Part shown: piece by piece, positions 35,759 through 44,769 of the stretch | How positions within the stretch are numbered: the stretch's first letter is position 1 | Layout: every line of letters begins with the position of its first letter | Assembly: GCA_965205055.1 (NCBI GenBank) | Contig: OZ242030.1 | Location: 2,728,001 to 2,792,000 of the forward strand | Origin: CBDBBY01 sp965205055 | Lineage (GTDB): Bacteria > Pseudomonadota > Alphaproteobacteria > Rhodobacterales > Rhodobacteraceae | Reading direction: 5' to 3' | Length of the DNA: 64,000 nucleotides | Translations under genes and position numbers: made by a program | Notes under the pieces: generated by a model | The model's database searches: none | Seen by the model: only the letters and a program-made list of their open reading frames with translations | What the model was told of the DNA's origin: nothing

Positions 35759-36559
35759 TCAATCGGCTCCGACGACGATGCGGTTTCCGAACGCCTCGTC
35801 CACATCAATTCCGCCGAATTCCGCAATCTCGCTTTCGGGCGGCGCCTCGCACGACCACATGCGACTCGGCTCCCATCCGCATTGACGGCGGAGCATCGCC
35901 GAGTACTCCGCCCGCTTCAAGGAGGCGATCGCCGGATCAATGACTGGAACGCCCAATTCCGCCTCGACTTTCCGGTAGAATCCAATCTCCAGCGTGCAGC
36001 CGAGTATCAGCGCTTCCGCGAAATCCTCCCGGACGAGCTTGCGCCCGGCTTCGATCAGCCGCCGTTCGGTTTCTTCGTGATCGGCTTGGAATTCGGTCAC
36101 GCCAAGCCCGACATGCCGAAAGGCGGCGAGCATCCCTCCGTAGCCATGATCGTGAACGACGCCGGACATCTGGTTCACCCACTTGCGTCGACCGACTATG
36201 ATCCCGAACCTGTTGGACAAGCTCGCGGCGATCTCGCACGAAGCCACGCAAGGCGCAGTGACTGCCATTCCGCCGGAGATTTCCCGCGCGTCGTGCAGCG
36301 CCGTATCGTAGAAGCAGCCGATCGCGAGCGCGTCGAAACCCTCTCGCGACGCCGCTCTTGTCGCTCGGATGATCCCTCGCGTGACGACCGCTTCATATGC
36401 GCGATATTCAATGTGGGGAAACGCTCCGTCCTCCGGCAGGAGGCTTGTGATGTGGACCTCCGTTCCGGGCGATTTGAACTCGCGAGCCATGTCGGCGAAA
36501 ACATGGTCGTATTCGCTGTTCCCGAGAGGGTTGAGATACATTATTTTCAGTTGCGGCAT
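35759..36559 (-). CDS. Asp/Glu/hydantoin racemase (tandem copy 1)
   Basis: 266-residue racemase-superfamily protein. The paired cysteines occur in DALAIGCFYDTALHDARE near residue 83 and AEALILGCTLEIGFYRKVE near 185. GIIVGRRKWVNQMSGVVHDHG and HEETERRLIEAGRKLV are shared almost verbatim with the next gene, so the two are paralogues by tandem duplication. In hydantoin pathways such enzymes interconvert D- and L-5-substituted hydantoins. A GGAGG precedes the ATG. Two copies may give different substrate preference. Confidence 0.85.
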   Translation of the reverse strand: MPQLKIMYLNPLGNSEYDHVFADMAREFKSPGTEVHITSLLPEDGAFPHIEYRAYEAVVTRGIIRATRAASREGFDALAIGCFYDTALHDAREISGGMAVTAPCVASCEIAASLSNRFGIIVGRRKWVNQMSGVVHDHGYGGMLAAFRHVGLGVTEFQADHEETERRLIEAGRKLVREDFAEALILGCTLEIGFYRKVEAELGVPVIDPAIASLKRAEYSAMLRRQCGWEPSRMWSCEAPPESEIAEFGGIDVDEAFGNRIVVGAD

Positions 36560-36618
36560 TGCTTTCCTCCTTGGCTGTCGCTCTTAAGTTCCGTTCCGGC
36601 TTCGCGCCGCTACTCTTG

Positions 36619-37443
36619 TCATTCGGCTTCGACGATGATTCTGCCGCTGAATGCGTCTTCGGCGCAAATAGTTCGGAACGCCTCGGATTCGTCGTCCGGC
36701 GGCGGCTCGCACGACCATCTGCGTCCCGGCCGCCACCCGCATTGCCGACTCAGCATTGCCGAATATTCCGCCCTTTTCATCGCGGCGGCCGCTGCGTCGA
36801 TGACCGGAACCTTCAGTTCTTTCTCGACCTTCCGGTAGAATCCGATCTCACGGGTGCATCCCAATATCACTGCTTCGGCATGATGCGCGTCGACGAGCCT
36901 GCGTCCCGCTGCGATCAGCCTTCGCTCCGTCTCTTCATGGTCGGTCAGGAAATCGTTCACTCCCAGTTCCACGGCCTCGAAGGCCGCGAGCTTCCGCCCG
37001 AATCCGTGCCCGTCCACGACCGCCGACATCTGGTTCACCCATTTCCGGCGGCCGACGATTATTCCGAATCGATTCGACAGCCCCGCCGCTATCTCGCAAG
37101 ACGCGATGCATGGAGCGGTGACCGCCATTCCGCCCGATATCTCGCGAGCGGCAGGCAGCGCCGTGTCGTAAAAGCAGCCGATAGCCAGCGCGTCGAAACC
37201 GAGCTTCGCAGCGGTCGATGTCGCCCTGACAATCCCCCGGGAAACGACGGCTTCATACGAGCGAAACTCGATATGGGAAAACTTTCCGTCGCGGTCCGAA
37301 AGGCTCGCAATGTGAACTTCCGTTCCGGGCAATTTGCAGCTTCGCGCCAATTCAGCGAACACCTCGTTGTTCGCAGCAACGCCTACCGGCCGCAAATACA
37401 TGATTTTCAAAGGCTTGTCGGCGATGGATCTTTCCGAACTCAT
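36619..37443 (-). CDS. Asp/Glu/hydantoin racemase (tandem copy 2)
   Basis: 274-residue paralogue of the preceding gene. Catalytic cysteines are in DALAIGCFYDTALPAAREIS and EAVILGCTREIGFYRKVEKEL. Shared blocks include AVTAPCIASCEIAAGLSNRF and GIIVGRRKWVNQM, while N- and C-terminal ends differ more. It overlaps the upstream hydantoinase B gene by 4 bp (ATGA), indicating translational coupling. The intergenic gap to copy 1 is about 60 bp. Confidence 0.85.
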   Translation of the reverse strand: MSSERSIADKPLKIMYLRPVGVAANNEVFAELARSCKLPGTEVHIASLSDRDGKFSHIEFRSYEAVVSRGIVRATSTAAKLGFDALAIGCFYDTALPAAREISGGMAVTAPCIASCEIAAGLSNRFGIIVGRRKWVNQMSAVVDGHGFGRKLAAFEAVELGVNDFLTDHEETERRLIAAGRRLVDAHHAEAVILGCTREIGFYRKVEKELKVPVIDAAAAAMKRAEYSAMLSRQCGWRPGRRWSCEPPPDDESEAFRTICAEDAFSGRIIVEAE

Positions 37444-39107
37444 TGCGTTTCGAAGCCGTAGACTTCCTTTGCGCGCGCAGCCGTCAGCAGACCGTTCTTG
37501 ATGTCCGTTTCGACTTTTTCCCGATCGCGCTCGAACGGATCTCCTGCGCCGCCGCCGTTTCCGGTCACGACGCGGATGACGTCATCTTTGGAGGTCGACA
37601 GACCCGATACGAAAGCGAATCGCTGCCGCTCGCCGTTTTTCGGCCGAAATTCCACATAGTTCGGCGAGCCTTCGCGCCCTCCGTCGATCCCCCAGGCCGG
37701 AAATCTCGACCGGGTGTACCCGACGGTCAGAAAGCCGTTTTCGGCTCGAACGCGATAGTCCATGACGATCCCCCTGCCTCCGGTGAATCGTCCTTCGCCG
37801 CCCTGTTCGAGATTCAGCTCCATGCGATCGACGTAAAGCCCGTTTCGGGCCTCGTTTATCTCGGCGGGGCAATTGAAGGTCTCTCCGTGAAACCCGCAGA
37901 ACATCGCAGTATTGCCGTCGCTGGATCTGCTCGCGCCCCACCCGCCGAGCTGCGGCTCGATTATGGTGTATTGACGTCCGGTGTCGGGGTGAGTGCCGCC
38001 GATGAAGGTCCCGCAAACCGATGCGAAATGTCCGGCGGCAAGCTTGTCGGGTATATGCGGAGCCAGGCAGAGCCACATGATGTCGTAGACCCGCAGCTCG
38101 AGCTCGTAGTAGAAACCAAGCGGAGCCGGCTCCTTCGCATGGAAAACGGATCCTTCTCTGGTCAAAAGCCGAATCGGCCGGAAAGAGCCGCCGTTGGCGG
38201 GCGAGTACGGATCGGTCAGCGACTTGAACAGCATCTGCACTGCAACCATGACGCCGTCGCGGCTCGTGTTGACGGGATTGGCCGATTGATCCGGGTTGTC
38301 GCGAAGATCCACTATGAACTCAGTGTCGGAAATCGTGATCTTGACGCCGAACACCCGGTCATCGTCCTGCGTCTCATTTATCTCGAATGTGCCTTTGGGC
38401 AAGTTCGCGAGCGCTTCCCGCGACACTTGCTCGCCGTATTCCATGAAACTTTCCATGGCGCGCTCGAAAACGTCGGTCCCGTACTTTCCAGCGATCGCCG
38501 CGAGCCGACGCTCCCCGACCCGCACGGACGCGATCGCGGCCCATACATCGCCTTCCAGCGTGTCCGGCATCCGCGAATTCACCTTCATGATTTCGAACAC
38601 AGGGTTGATGGGCTTGCCGCCGTCCACGATCTTTATGGCGGGGAGCCTGAGTCCTTCCTGGAAAATCTCCGTGGCTTCGCCGGTGAGCGATCCCGGAGCC
38701 ATCCCTCCGACATCCGAATTGTGCGCGATATTCGCGGTCCACGCTATGATGCGCCCTTCGGCGAACACGGGCATCGCGATCACGATGTCGTTCAAGTGCG
38801 TCACGCCGCCGCAATACGGATCGTTCGTAGCGAACACGTCGCCCGGCGCCACGTCGCCGGGTTTGTCGAATTTCGCAATGAGCACTTTGACGGCTTTGTC
38901 GAGAACCCCGATGAATGCCGGAATGCCGGCGCCGGACGACGCCAGTTCGCCTTTCGCGTTCATCACGCCGGTGCCCATGTCCAGGACTTCGTAGATTATC
39001 GAACTCATCGCCGTCTTCTTCATCGCGGCGAACATTTCGTCGGCGGCCGCCTGGAGTGAATTCTGGATGATTTCAAGCGTGAATTGATCATCGGCCGTAC
39101 CGTGCAT
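37440..39107 (-). CDS. hyuB: Hydantoinase B / oxoprolinase-family subunit (copy 2)
   Basis: 555-residue HyuB. It has SSIIYEVLDMGTGVMNAKGE, GAGIPAFIGVLDKAVKVL, DVFATNDPYCGGVTHLNDIV, FIVDLRDNPDQSANPVNTSR, EPQLGGWGASRSSDGNTAMF and the glycine-rich VVTGNGGGAGDPFERD near the C-terminus. It starts one base after the HyuA stop, with AGGAG in the HyuA terminal codons, so HyuA and this copy should be made in stoichiometric amounts and form the catalytic complex. Its end overlaps the racemase start by four bases. Confidence 0.93.
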   Translation of the reverse strand: MHGTADDQFTLEIIQNSLQAAADEMFAAMKKTAMSSIIYEVLDMGTGVMNAKGELASSGAGIPAFIGVLDKAVKVLIAKFDKPGDVAPGDVFATNDPYCGGVTHLNDIVIAMPVFAEGRIIAWTANIAHNSDVGGMAPGSLTGEATEIFQEGLRLPAIKIVDGGKPINPVFEIMKVNSRMPDTLEGDVWAAIASVRVGERRLAAIAGKYGTDVFERAMESFMEYGEQVSREALANLPKGTFEINETQDDDRVFGVKITISDTEFIVDLRDNPDQSANPVNTSRDGVMVAVQMLFKSLTDPYSPANGGSFRPIRLLTREGSVFHAKEPAPLGFYYELELRVYDIMWLCLAPHIPDKLAAGHFASVCGTFIGGTHPDTGRQYTIIEPQLGGWGASRSSDGNTAMFCGFHGETFNCPAEINEARNGLYVDRMELNLEQGGEGRFTGGRGIVMDYRVRAENGFLTVGYTRSRFPAWGIDGGREGSPNYVEFRPKNGERQRFAFVSGLSTSKDDVIRVVTGNGGGAGDPFERDREKVETDIKNGLLTAARAKEVYGFETQ

Positions 39108-39108
39108 T

Positions 39109-41193
39109 TCAGGTCTCCTGTTGACCGACCTCGATGCGGATATTTCCGTATCCGTCGATTTCGACCTCGTTTCCGGGATGGACGACGGCCGTCATCCCGG
39201 CCTCTTCAATGATCGCCGGACCTTTGAAGCGCATGCCCGGCGACAATTTCGCGCCGTCGTAGATGTCCGAGCGGAAGGCGCCTTCCATTGCGAAATCGAC
39301 GTCTCGAATTCCCTTGACGGCTGAAGCCGCAGGTTCGCCGGCACTTTCGCGCTTGACCAGTTCAAGCTTGCCGATGTCGGCATGCGCTACGACATGGATT
39401 CCGACCATCTCCACCGGAGCATTCAAACGGTAAGTGTATTCGCGTTCGTAGACTTCGTGGAATGTCGACTCCACCGCCGCGATATCGTCGCCCGAAAGTT
39501 TCCCGGATTGGACCGGAACCTCGGTCGTGTGCTCCTGGTTCTGGTAGCGGAATCGTCCGAATCGCCGGGTCCGCACCTGCGATTCCGGGACGCCTTCCGC
39601 GATGAATTGCCGCGCGGCAACCTCTTCCGTCTCGGCGAAGGTCGCTTCGATTCGTTCGGCTTCGCTCTGCTGAAGGTCCAGCAGGCGGGTCACGAAGTAA
39701 TCGCGCCGCAGCTCCGACATCATCATTCCCCAAGCGGAAAATACCGAAGCGCCGGACGGAATGACGACTTTCCGAACGCCCAGCTCCTGAGCGAGGGCGA
39801 CAGCATGCATGCCTCCGCCCCCTCCGAAGGCCACGAGCGTGAACTCGCGAGGATCGAATCCGCGATTGAGCGACACCAGCTTGAGCGCATTCATCATGTT
39901 GTTGTTGGCAATCCGCACGATCCCGCGCGCGGCTTCGTCCGGCCCCATTCCAAGCTTGTCTCCGACCGCGGCGATCGCTTTCTCGGCCGCCGCCATGTCC
40001 GCCTCGACTTCCCCTCCGCAGAAATACTCGGGATTGATTCGTCCGAGCCAGAGATTCGCGTCGGTCGTCGTCGCTTCCGCCCCTCCCTTTCCGTAAGCGG
40101 CAGGCCCCGGAATCGCGCCTGCGGATTGCGGCCCCACGTGAAGCTTGCCGAATTTGTCCACCCACGCTATCGAGCCGCCGCCGTTCCCTATCTCAACGAG
40201 GTCGACGACGGGAACCATGATCGGGTAGCCTGAAGAGGTTCGGGTACGCTCGATCCAGTAGTCCGTCATGATCTTGACTCGGCCGTCTTCGATCAAGGAA
40301 CACTTCGCAGTCGTGCCCCCGACATCGAGCGAGATGACGTTCGGCTCGTTTATGAGCCTGCCGAGTTCAGCCGCCCCCCAAACGCCGGAAGCAGGCCCTG
40401 ATTCCACCATGGTGATCGGCGTTCGGGATACGGAGTCCAGCGAATCCACGCCGCAGTTCGATTGCATGACATACATGCTGCCGCCGAACCCGCTGTCCTT
40501 CATCCGCGACCGGAGCCGGTTCAGATATCTTTCCGCGACCGGCTGGACGTATGCGGACAGGACTGCGGTATTGGTTCGCTCGTACTCGCGCCATTCTCTC
40601 GTCACCTGACAGGATGCGACCGCAGGAATCTCGGGCCAAATCCTCTTCAGCTCGTTGAGGGCATTCATTTCATGCGACGTGTCGGCGTATGAGTGAAGGA
40701 AACAGATCGCGACCGCTTCTACGCCTTCCGCCTTGAAATGCGAGACGATTTCCGGAAGCGGCTCAAGGTCGAGCGCTTTCAGCTCTTCGCCCCTGTAGCT
40801 CACTCGGCCCGGCAGTTCCCGCCTGAGGTGCCGCGGAACGAATGGAGGGGGCTTCCGGTAGTGGAGATTGAAGAAGTCCGGTCGGTTTCCGCGGGCGATC
40901 TCCAAAATGTCTCGGAAGCCCTCCGTCGTTATCAAGCCGACCTTCACGCCGCTGCGCTCCGTCAGCGCGTTAATTACGACGGTCGTGCCATGGACGAAAA
41001 AGCCGATTTCGTCTGCGTTCACTCCGGCCTTGCCCAGAACCCTCAGAACGCCTTCTTCGTAGTTCGGCGGCGTCGTGTCCGACTTCGCCGTCGCAACCTC
41101 CTGCGCGCCTGTCTCTCGGTTGATCGTAAATCGAACCATGTCCGTGAAGGTACCGCCGACATCTGTCGCCACCCGAACGGCCTCGACTGCCAT
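39109..41193 (-). CDS. hyuA: Hydantoinase A / oxoprolinase-family subunit
   Basis: 694-residue ATP-binding (ASKHA-fold) HyuA subunit. Diagnostic blocks are RVATDVGGTFTDMVRF at the N-terminus (phosphate loop), FFVHGTTVVINALTERSG, NVISLDVGGTTAKCSLIEDG, VVDLVEIGNGGGSIAWVD, GPAAYGKGG, NNNMMNALKLVSLNRGFDPR and FTLVAFGGGGGMHAVALAQELG. It is the first gene of the operon hyuA-hyuB-racemase-racemase-M24-hyuB. ATG 41193 is chosen because AGGAGG precedes it and the conserved protein begins there. A promoter with a 29-bp block shared with the regulator gene lies about 90-145 bp upstream. The exact substrate (hydantoin, 5-oxoproline, other cyclic amide) is not determined. Confidence 0.93.
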   Translation of the reverse strand: MAVEAVRVATDVGGTFTDMVRFTINRETGAQEVATAKSDTTPPNYEEGVLRVLGKAGVNADEIGFFVHGTTVVINALTERSGVKVGLITTEGFRDILEIARGNRPDFFNLHYRKPPPFVPRHLRRELPGRVSYRGEELKALDLEPLPEIVSHFKAEGVEAVAICFLHSYADTSHEMNALNELKRIWPEIPAVASCQVTREWREYERTNTAVLSAYVQPVAERYLNRLRSRMKDSGFGGSMYVMQSNCGVDSLDSVSRTPITMVESGPASGVWGAAELGRLINEPNVISLDVGGTTAKCSLIEDGRVKIMTDYWIERTRTSSGYPIMVPVVDLVEIGNGGGSIAWVDKFGKLHVGPQSAGAIPGPAAYGKGGAEATTTDANLWLGRINPEYFCGGEVEADMAAAEKAIAAVGDKLGMGPDEAARGIVRIANNNMMNALKLVSLNRGFDPREFTLVAFGGGGGMHAVALAQELGVRKVVIPSGASVFSAWGMMMSELRRDYFVTRLLDLQQSEAERIEATFAETEEVAARQFIAEGVPESQVRTRRFGRFRYQNQEHTTEVPVQSGKLSGDDIAAVESTFHEVYEREYTYRLNAPVEMVGIHVVAHADIGKLELVKRESAGEPAASAVKGIRDVDFAMEGAFRSDIYDGAKLSPGMRFKGPAIIEEAGMTAVVHPGNEVEIDGYGNIRIEVGQQET

Positions 41194-41943
41194 GTTTCGC
41201 CTCCTATTCCGGGTGCAATGCGATGATCCCACCCCGGCCCGCTGCGCGCGCCCGCAGACCGACGGACTTCGCTTCGTTCGCCCAACGATTGCGCCGACAA
41301 GCCCACCTGTCAAGAATTTTTTTACAAATACTAAAATTTTTTGATTTCATGACCTGCACGCTTGCGTAAAATTTTTCCATGCCTGCTGCTCGGCAACCTG
41401 ATCATTCACGAAGGTCTCCAGCTTCATGTGGAAGGAAATTGCTCCCTGCGTTCACCTCACCGACTCGATAGGAAAACGGGGCGATGACGCGAGCCGGACG
41501 GCGCATGAAGACAAATCCAATGGGCGGAATTGCCGATCGCCCATTGCTATTGCGCAATGCGACAACCTGTCGATCTGCTTTGCGGAGGATAGGATTGGCT
41601 GCATTTCATGGAACGGCAATTCTACGAGAAAACACTTGCCAAAAAGCGAGCAGCCGATCAGGCGAACTGTCTGAGCCGGCCCTCCGTTGGAGCTTCGCTG
41701 TCTGATTTCACCCATTGATGCGCCTCCGCCATGACGTCGGGGCGGCGGGTCCCCCAAGCTGCATTTGCAAACGAAGGAACCCTGACTGCAGATAATCGGA
41801 TTTCTCCGAGCATCTGCGAATGCCGCAAAGAGCGGCCGTCGATGCCGCCGATTGCGGTCAGAATAGCGCTCACAGATTCGCACCCCTGGCGGGCTGTCAA
41901 TAAGTACCAAAAATTGGCATACCTTAGTTTTGGGAGTTGCATG
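41194..41943. other. Intergenic region between hyuA and parD
   Basis: Contains the hyu promoter/operator near 41285-41337, and the parDE promoter region close to 41900-41943. The middle 450 bp carry only overlapping frames on the minus strand (41452-42072 and 41658-41993) with no domain I recognise; I do not support them as genes. Confidence 0.5.
41285..41337 (-). promoter_or_regulatory. Putative promoter and operator of the hyu operon
   Basis: Reading the minus strand, an AT-rich block is followed by TTGACA (41308-41313), a 17-bp spacer and AATCGT (41285-41290). The 29 bases 41309-41337 match 49006-49034 upstream of the XRE-cupin regulator gene at all but one position. The core TTTTAGTATTTGTAAAA has inverted arms TTTTA/TAAAA. 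The shared block abuts and overlaps the -35 box in both places, suiting a regulator that contacts RNA polymerase or blocks it. Confidence 0.65.
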
Positions 41944-42189
41944 ATGGCAAAAAACACATCCGTGTCGCTTGGCGACCATTTCGCCGGTTTCATAGACTCG
42001 CAGGTCAGATCCGGCCGCTATGGCTCGGCAAGCGATGTCGTGCGTGCGGGACTGCGCTTGTTGGAAGAACACGAATCCAAGGTCAAGGCGTTGCAGGAGG
42101 CTCTGCTCGAGGGCGAACGATCAGGTGAACCGCAGGTTTTTGATCGCGATGGCTTCCTGAAACGCATTCATGATAAGAATATCGGTTGA
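41944..42189 (+). CDS. parD: ParD-like antitoxin
   Basis: 81-residue ribbon-helix-helix antitoxin of the ParD/CC2985 type: KNTSVSLGDHFAGFIDSQVR then GRYGSASDVVRAGLRLLEEHE, the canonical dimerising RHH segment, and a C-terminal toxin-binding tail. GGGAG lies seven bases before ATG 41944 (ATG 41941 is adjacent). It overlaps the toxin gene by 20 bp. Autoregulation through the RHH domain is typical of the family. Confidence 0.92.
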   Translation: MAKNTSVSLGDHFAGFIDSQVRSGRYGSASDVVRAGLRLLEEHESKVKALQEALLEGERSGEPQVFDRDGFLKRIHDKNIG

Positions 42190-42523
42190 GGTGGGATCGT
42201 ATCGATTATCCCCGAGTGCCGCGAGCGATCTTGAAGGCATATGGCTTTATGCCGCCGAGACGTGGTCAGGCAGGCATGCCGACAGCTACTATTCCGAAAT
42301 CATGGGCATGATTGAATCGCTGGCGGCAGGAGAGCGGCAAAGCCGCAAGATCGATGTGCGCCGCGGCTACCTGAAATGCCCTGTCGGGAAGCATCACGCG
42401 TATTTTCGCAGATCTGATAGCGGCATCGAGGATATCCGGATCCTGCACCGGAGCATGGATGTGAACCCGCATTTGTGGCCGAGATTGCCTCGGCACTCAT
42501 TTGCCCCTTTGCACCTTGGCTGA
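42170..42523 (+). CDS. parE: ParE-like toxin
   Basis: 117-residue RelE/ParE-superfamily toxin. YRLSPSAASDLEGIWLYAAETW opens the family fold; then YYSEIMGMIESLAAG, VRRGYLKCPVGKHHAYFRR and IRILHRSMDVNPHL, the conserved C-terminal strand. ParE toxins poison DNA gyrase; other members cleave mRNA. The last 14 residues after NPHL are an extra tail. Both TA frames are intact, in contrast to the decayed UPF0175/PIN module at 25 kb. The module lies between two operons that appear co-regulated. Confidence 0.9.
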   Translation: MIRISVEVGSYRLSPSAASDLEGIWLYAAETWSGRHADSYYSEIMGMIESLAAGERQSRKIDVRRGYLKCPVGKHHAYFRRSDSGIEDIRILHRSMDVNPHLWPRLPRHSFAPLHLG

Positions 42524-42591
42524 CGCCGCGACATCCCTGCCGAATTGTTGTCGCCAGCCTATAGCCTGCATGATTGCGCCGAAAGTAATGT

Positions 42592-43083
42592 TCAGTTCGA
42601 GTCAAACAGCCGATGCAGCATGAATGCAGCGGCCCCTGGCAATTTCAAGTGTTCCGACGCGACCACCCTTTCCGGGCTGTAGTGTCCAGGTTCGTCGAGG
42701 CAATTGATGGTTCCGGCCACGCGGCCGCAGACTACGATCGGAACATTGATCACAGATCCACACCCCAGCGACTGAATAAGCTCATGGTCAGGGAAAACTT
42801 CGGCAATGCGTTCGATGTCGTTGGCGACGAACGTCTCCCTTCTTTCCAGCACGATTTGAGTCCATTCGTTCTGCGGAACGGGTTTCGTGCCTTGGACCGG
42901 ATACGCCTTTCGGTCGCTCGAGTAGATTCGACCTGCGGTCGCAGATTCATGGTTGATTGCCATTAGCGAAAACAGCCTCACGCCCACAATCAAGTGGGCA
43001 AGACGCTCCAAACCTTCGAACGCGGTCTTCGGCTGGCCGGCTTCACAGGCCAAAGCCGTGTAAAAATCTTCAAGCGGCTGCAT
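42592..43083 (-). CDS. GAF-domain protein of the Opp operon
   Basis: 163-residue single-domain GAF protein. GLERLAHLIVGVRLFSLMAI and SVINVPIVVCGRVAGTINCLDEPGHY are the core strands; no output domain is attached. Small GAF proteins of this sort sit in some amidohydrolase and hydantoinase loci, perhaps binding a cyclic ligand. It overlaps the OppF gene by 14 bp and is the last gene of the regulator-transporter operon. Whether it is a sensor or an enzyme is unknown. Confidence 0.75.
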   Translation of the reverse strand: MQPLEDFYTALACEAGQPKTAFEGLERLAHLIVGVRLFSLMAINHESATAGRIYSSDRKAYPVQGTKPVPQNEWTQIVLERRETFVANDIERIAEVFPDHELIQSLGCGSVINVPIVVCGRVAGTINCLDEPGHYSPERVVASEHLKLPGAAAFMLHRLFDSN

Positions 43084-43891
43084 AGGATCCCGCCTGTTCC
43101 GCCAACCCTTCTCGAAGCGCTTCCTCTTCTCGGGTGACTACTGGCACGGCAGCCACCAGATTTCGGGTGTATTCATGCCGCGGAGCCGCGAACAGCTCTT
43201 CGGTTCCGGCGATTTCGACCAGTCTGCCCTCCCTGAACACCGCGACCGTATCCGCGATGTTCCTCACGACCGACAAATCGTGGGTGATGAATACATAAGA
43301 CAAGCTTCGCCTGAATTTGATTTCGTCGAGAAGCTTCAGAACGCGGGCCTGGACCAGAACGTCCAACGCGGATGTGGGCTCGTCAAGCACCAGAACACGG
43401 GATTTGCAAGCCAGCGCCCTCGCGATGGCCACGCGCTGCCGCTGACCGCCCGAAAGCGCGGACGGGTATCGCGACGCAAGTTCAGGTTCCAAGCCGACCT
43501 CCCCCAGGAGGGCTGCGACGGCCTGCGGGCGGAGCGACTTCTCGCCTATCCCGTGCACGTCCATCGCCAAGCGGATCGAGGCGCCGACCGTTCTTTTGGG
43601 ATTGAGCGCTGAAAGCGGATTCTGCTGCACGAGCTGGATCAATCCGCGCTGTTCAAGAGTGCGCCTCGGGCCGAGCTCTTCGCCGAAGAGCCGAATTTTG
43701 CCCTCTGTCGGCGGAAACACGCCGAGCAGAAGGTTTGCGATCGTCGTCTTTCCGGACCCGGACTCGCCCACGACAGCTACGCAATCGCCATTCCCAACGT
43801 CGAGTGAAACCCCCTGAACAGCCGCAACCTCCCTGTCCGCGACCTTGAAGATCTTGGAAACGCCTTCCAGCGAAACAGCGGAATCATTCAT
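43070..43891 (-). CDS. Oligopeptide/dipeptide ABC transporter ATPase (OppF/DppF type)
   Basis: 273-residue ATPase. Walker A VAVVGESGSGKTTIANLLLG near residue 45, Q loop LIQLVQQNPLSALNPKRTVG (OppF-type), signature ALSGGQRQRVAIARALAC, Walker B RVLVLDEPTSALDVLV and switch His VFITHDLSVVRNIADTVAVF are intact. It lacks the C-terminal cysteine motif seen in many Opp ATPases. Start overlaps the OppD stop by four bases. Confidence 0.93.
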   Translation of the reverse strand: MNDSAVSLEGVSKIFKVADREVAAVQGVSLDVGNGDCVAVVGESGSGKTTIANLLLGVFPPTEGKIRLFGEELGPRRTLEQRGLIQLVQQNPLSALNPKRTVGASIRLAMDVHGIGEKSLRPQAVAALLGEVGLEPELASRYPSALSGGQRQRVAIARALACKSRVLVLDEPTSALDVLVQARVLKLLDEIKFRRSLSYVFITHDLSVVRNIADTVAVFREGRLVEIAGTEELFAAPRHEYTRNLVAAVPVVTREEEALREGLAEQAGSYAAA

Positions 43892-44769
43892 TGCGCATCC
43901 TCTGCGCCGACGTGATCAACCATCGGGCGCAAGAAGTCCCCTTCTTCGCTGATCGCATCCGGAATGCCGCCCCCGGTCAGCTTCGGAACCGCCGCCATCA
44001 GCGCACGAGTGTAAGGATGCCCCGGCGCGGCGAACACTGTTTCTACCGGGCCATGCTCAACGATTCTGCCCCTGTAGATTACGTATACCCTGTCCGCGAA
44101 TTCCCTGACGACGCCCAGATTGTGCGAAATGAAAAGCACGGCTGTTCCGTGAGCGGCGACGACCTGCCGCATCAAGTTCAACGTCTTCGCCTGAACCGTC
44201 ACGTCCAATGCCGTGCCCGGTTCGTCTGCGATCAGCAGCGACGGCTCGTTGGCAAGCGCCATCGCGATCATGACGCGCTGGTTCATTCCGCCGGAAAGCT
44301 GGAACGAATACGAGTCCAGAACCCGCCGTCCGTCCGGAATCGCAACCTCGTCAAGCAATTCCGCCGCCTTGGCCGATGCCGCTTCGCTTGCGATCTTGCG
44401 GTCGCCCCGGCGCAGGACATCATGGAACTGAGAACCGATCCGGTATACGGGATTGAGCGAAGATGTCGGATCCTGGAATATCATCGAGATTCGACGGCCT
44501 CTAAGATCAGCGGCCTGCCTTGAAGTCATTCTCGCGATATCTTCTCCTTCGAATTCGACGGTGCCGGAAATTCGCGCGGACTTCAGCATCTGCAGCAGAC
44601 CGACGACTATTCGCGCCGTCACCGATTTGCCCGAACCGGATTCGCCGACCAGCGCGACGCGTTCTGCCCGGCCGACATTGAGGGAAATCCCATGCAGGAC
44701 ATCCGTCGTTCCCGCCCAATTCCGGAAACTGAGGTTGAGATTGTCGATCCGCAGGACTGGAGTGCTCAC
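43888..44769 (-). CDS. Oligopeptide/dipeptide ABC transporter ATPase (OppD/DppD type)
   Basis: 293-residue ATPase. It has VLRIDNLNLSFRNWAGTTDV, Walker A VALVGESGSGKSVTARIVVG, MIFQDPTSSLNPVYRIGSQ, signature QLSGGMNQRVMIAMALA, Walker B LLIADEPGTALDVTVQ and LFISHNLGVVREFADRVYVI. Start is GTG 44769, sharing GTGA with the OppC stop; the frame is open far upstream only because it shadows OppC. In the D-loop region, EPGTALD replaces the commoner EPTTALD. Confidence 0.92.
   Translation of the reverse strand: MSTPVLRIDNLNLSFRNWAGTTDVLHGISLNVGRAERVALVGESGSGKSVTARIVVGLLQMLKSARISGTVEFEGEDIARMTSRQAADLRGRRISMIFQDPTSSLNPVYRIGSQFHDVLRRGDRKIASEAASAKAAELLDEVAIPDGRRVLDSYSFQLSGGMNQRVMIAMALANEPSLLIADEPGTALDVTVQAKTLNLMRQVVAAHGTAVLFISHNLGVVREFADRVYVIYRGRIVEHGPVETVFAAPGHPYTRALMAAVPKLTGGGIPDAISEEGDFLRPMVDHVGAEDAQ

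Noticed and set aside
37443..39059. 538-codon plus-strand frame opposite hydantoinase B
   Set aside because: Antisense shadow of a strongly conserved protein; no independent evidence.
41452..42072. 206-codon minus-strand frame between hyuA and parD
   Set aside because: Runs through the parD gene and its promoter region; no domain recognised.
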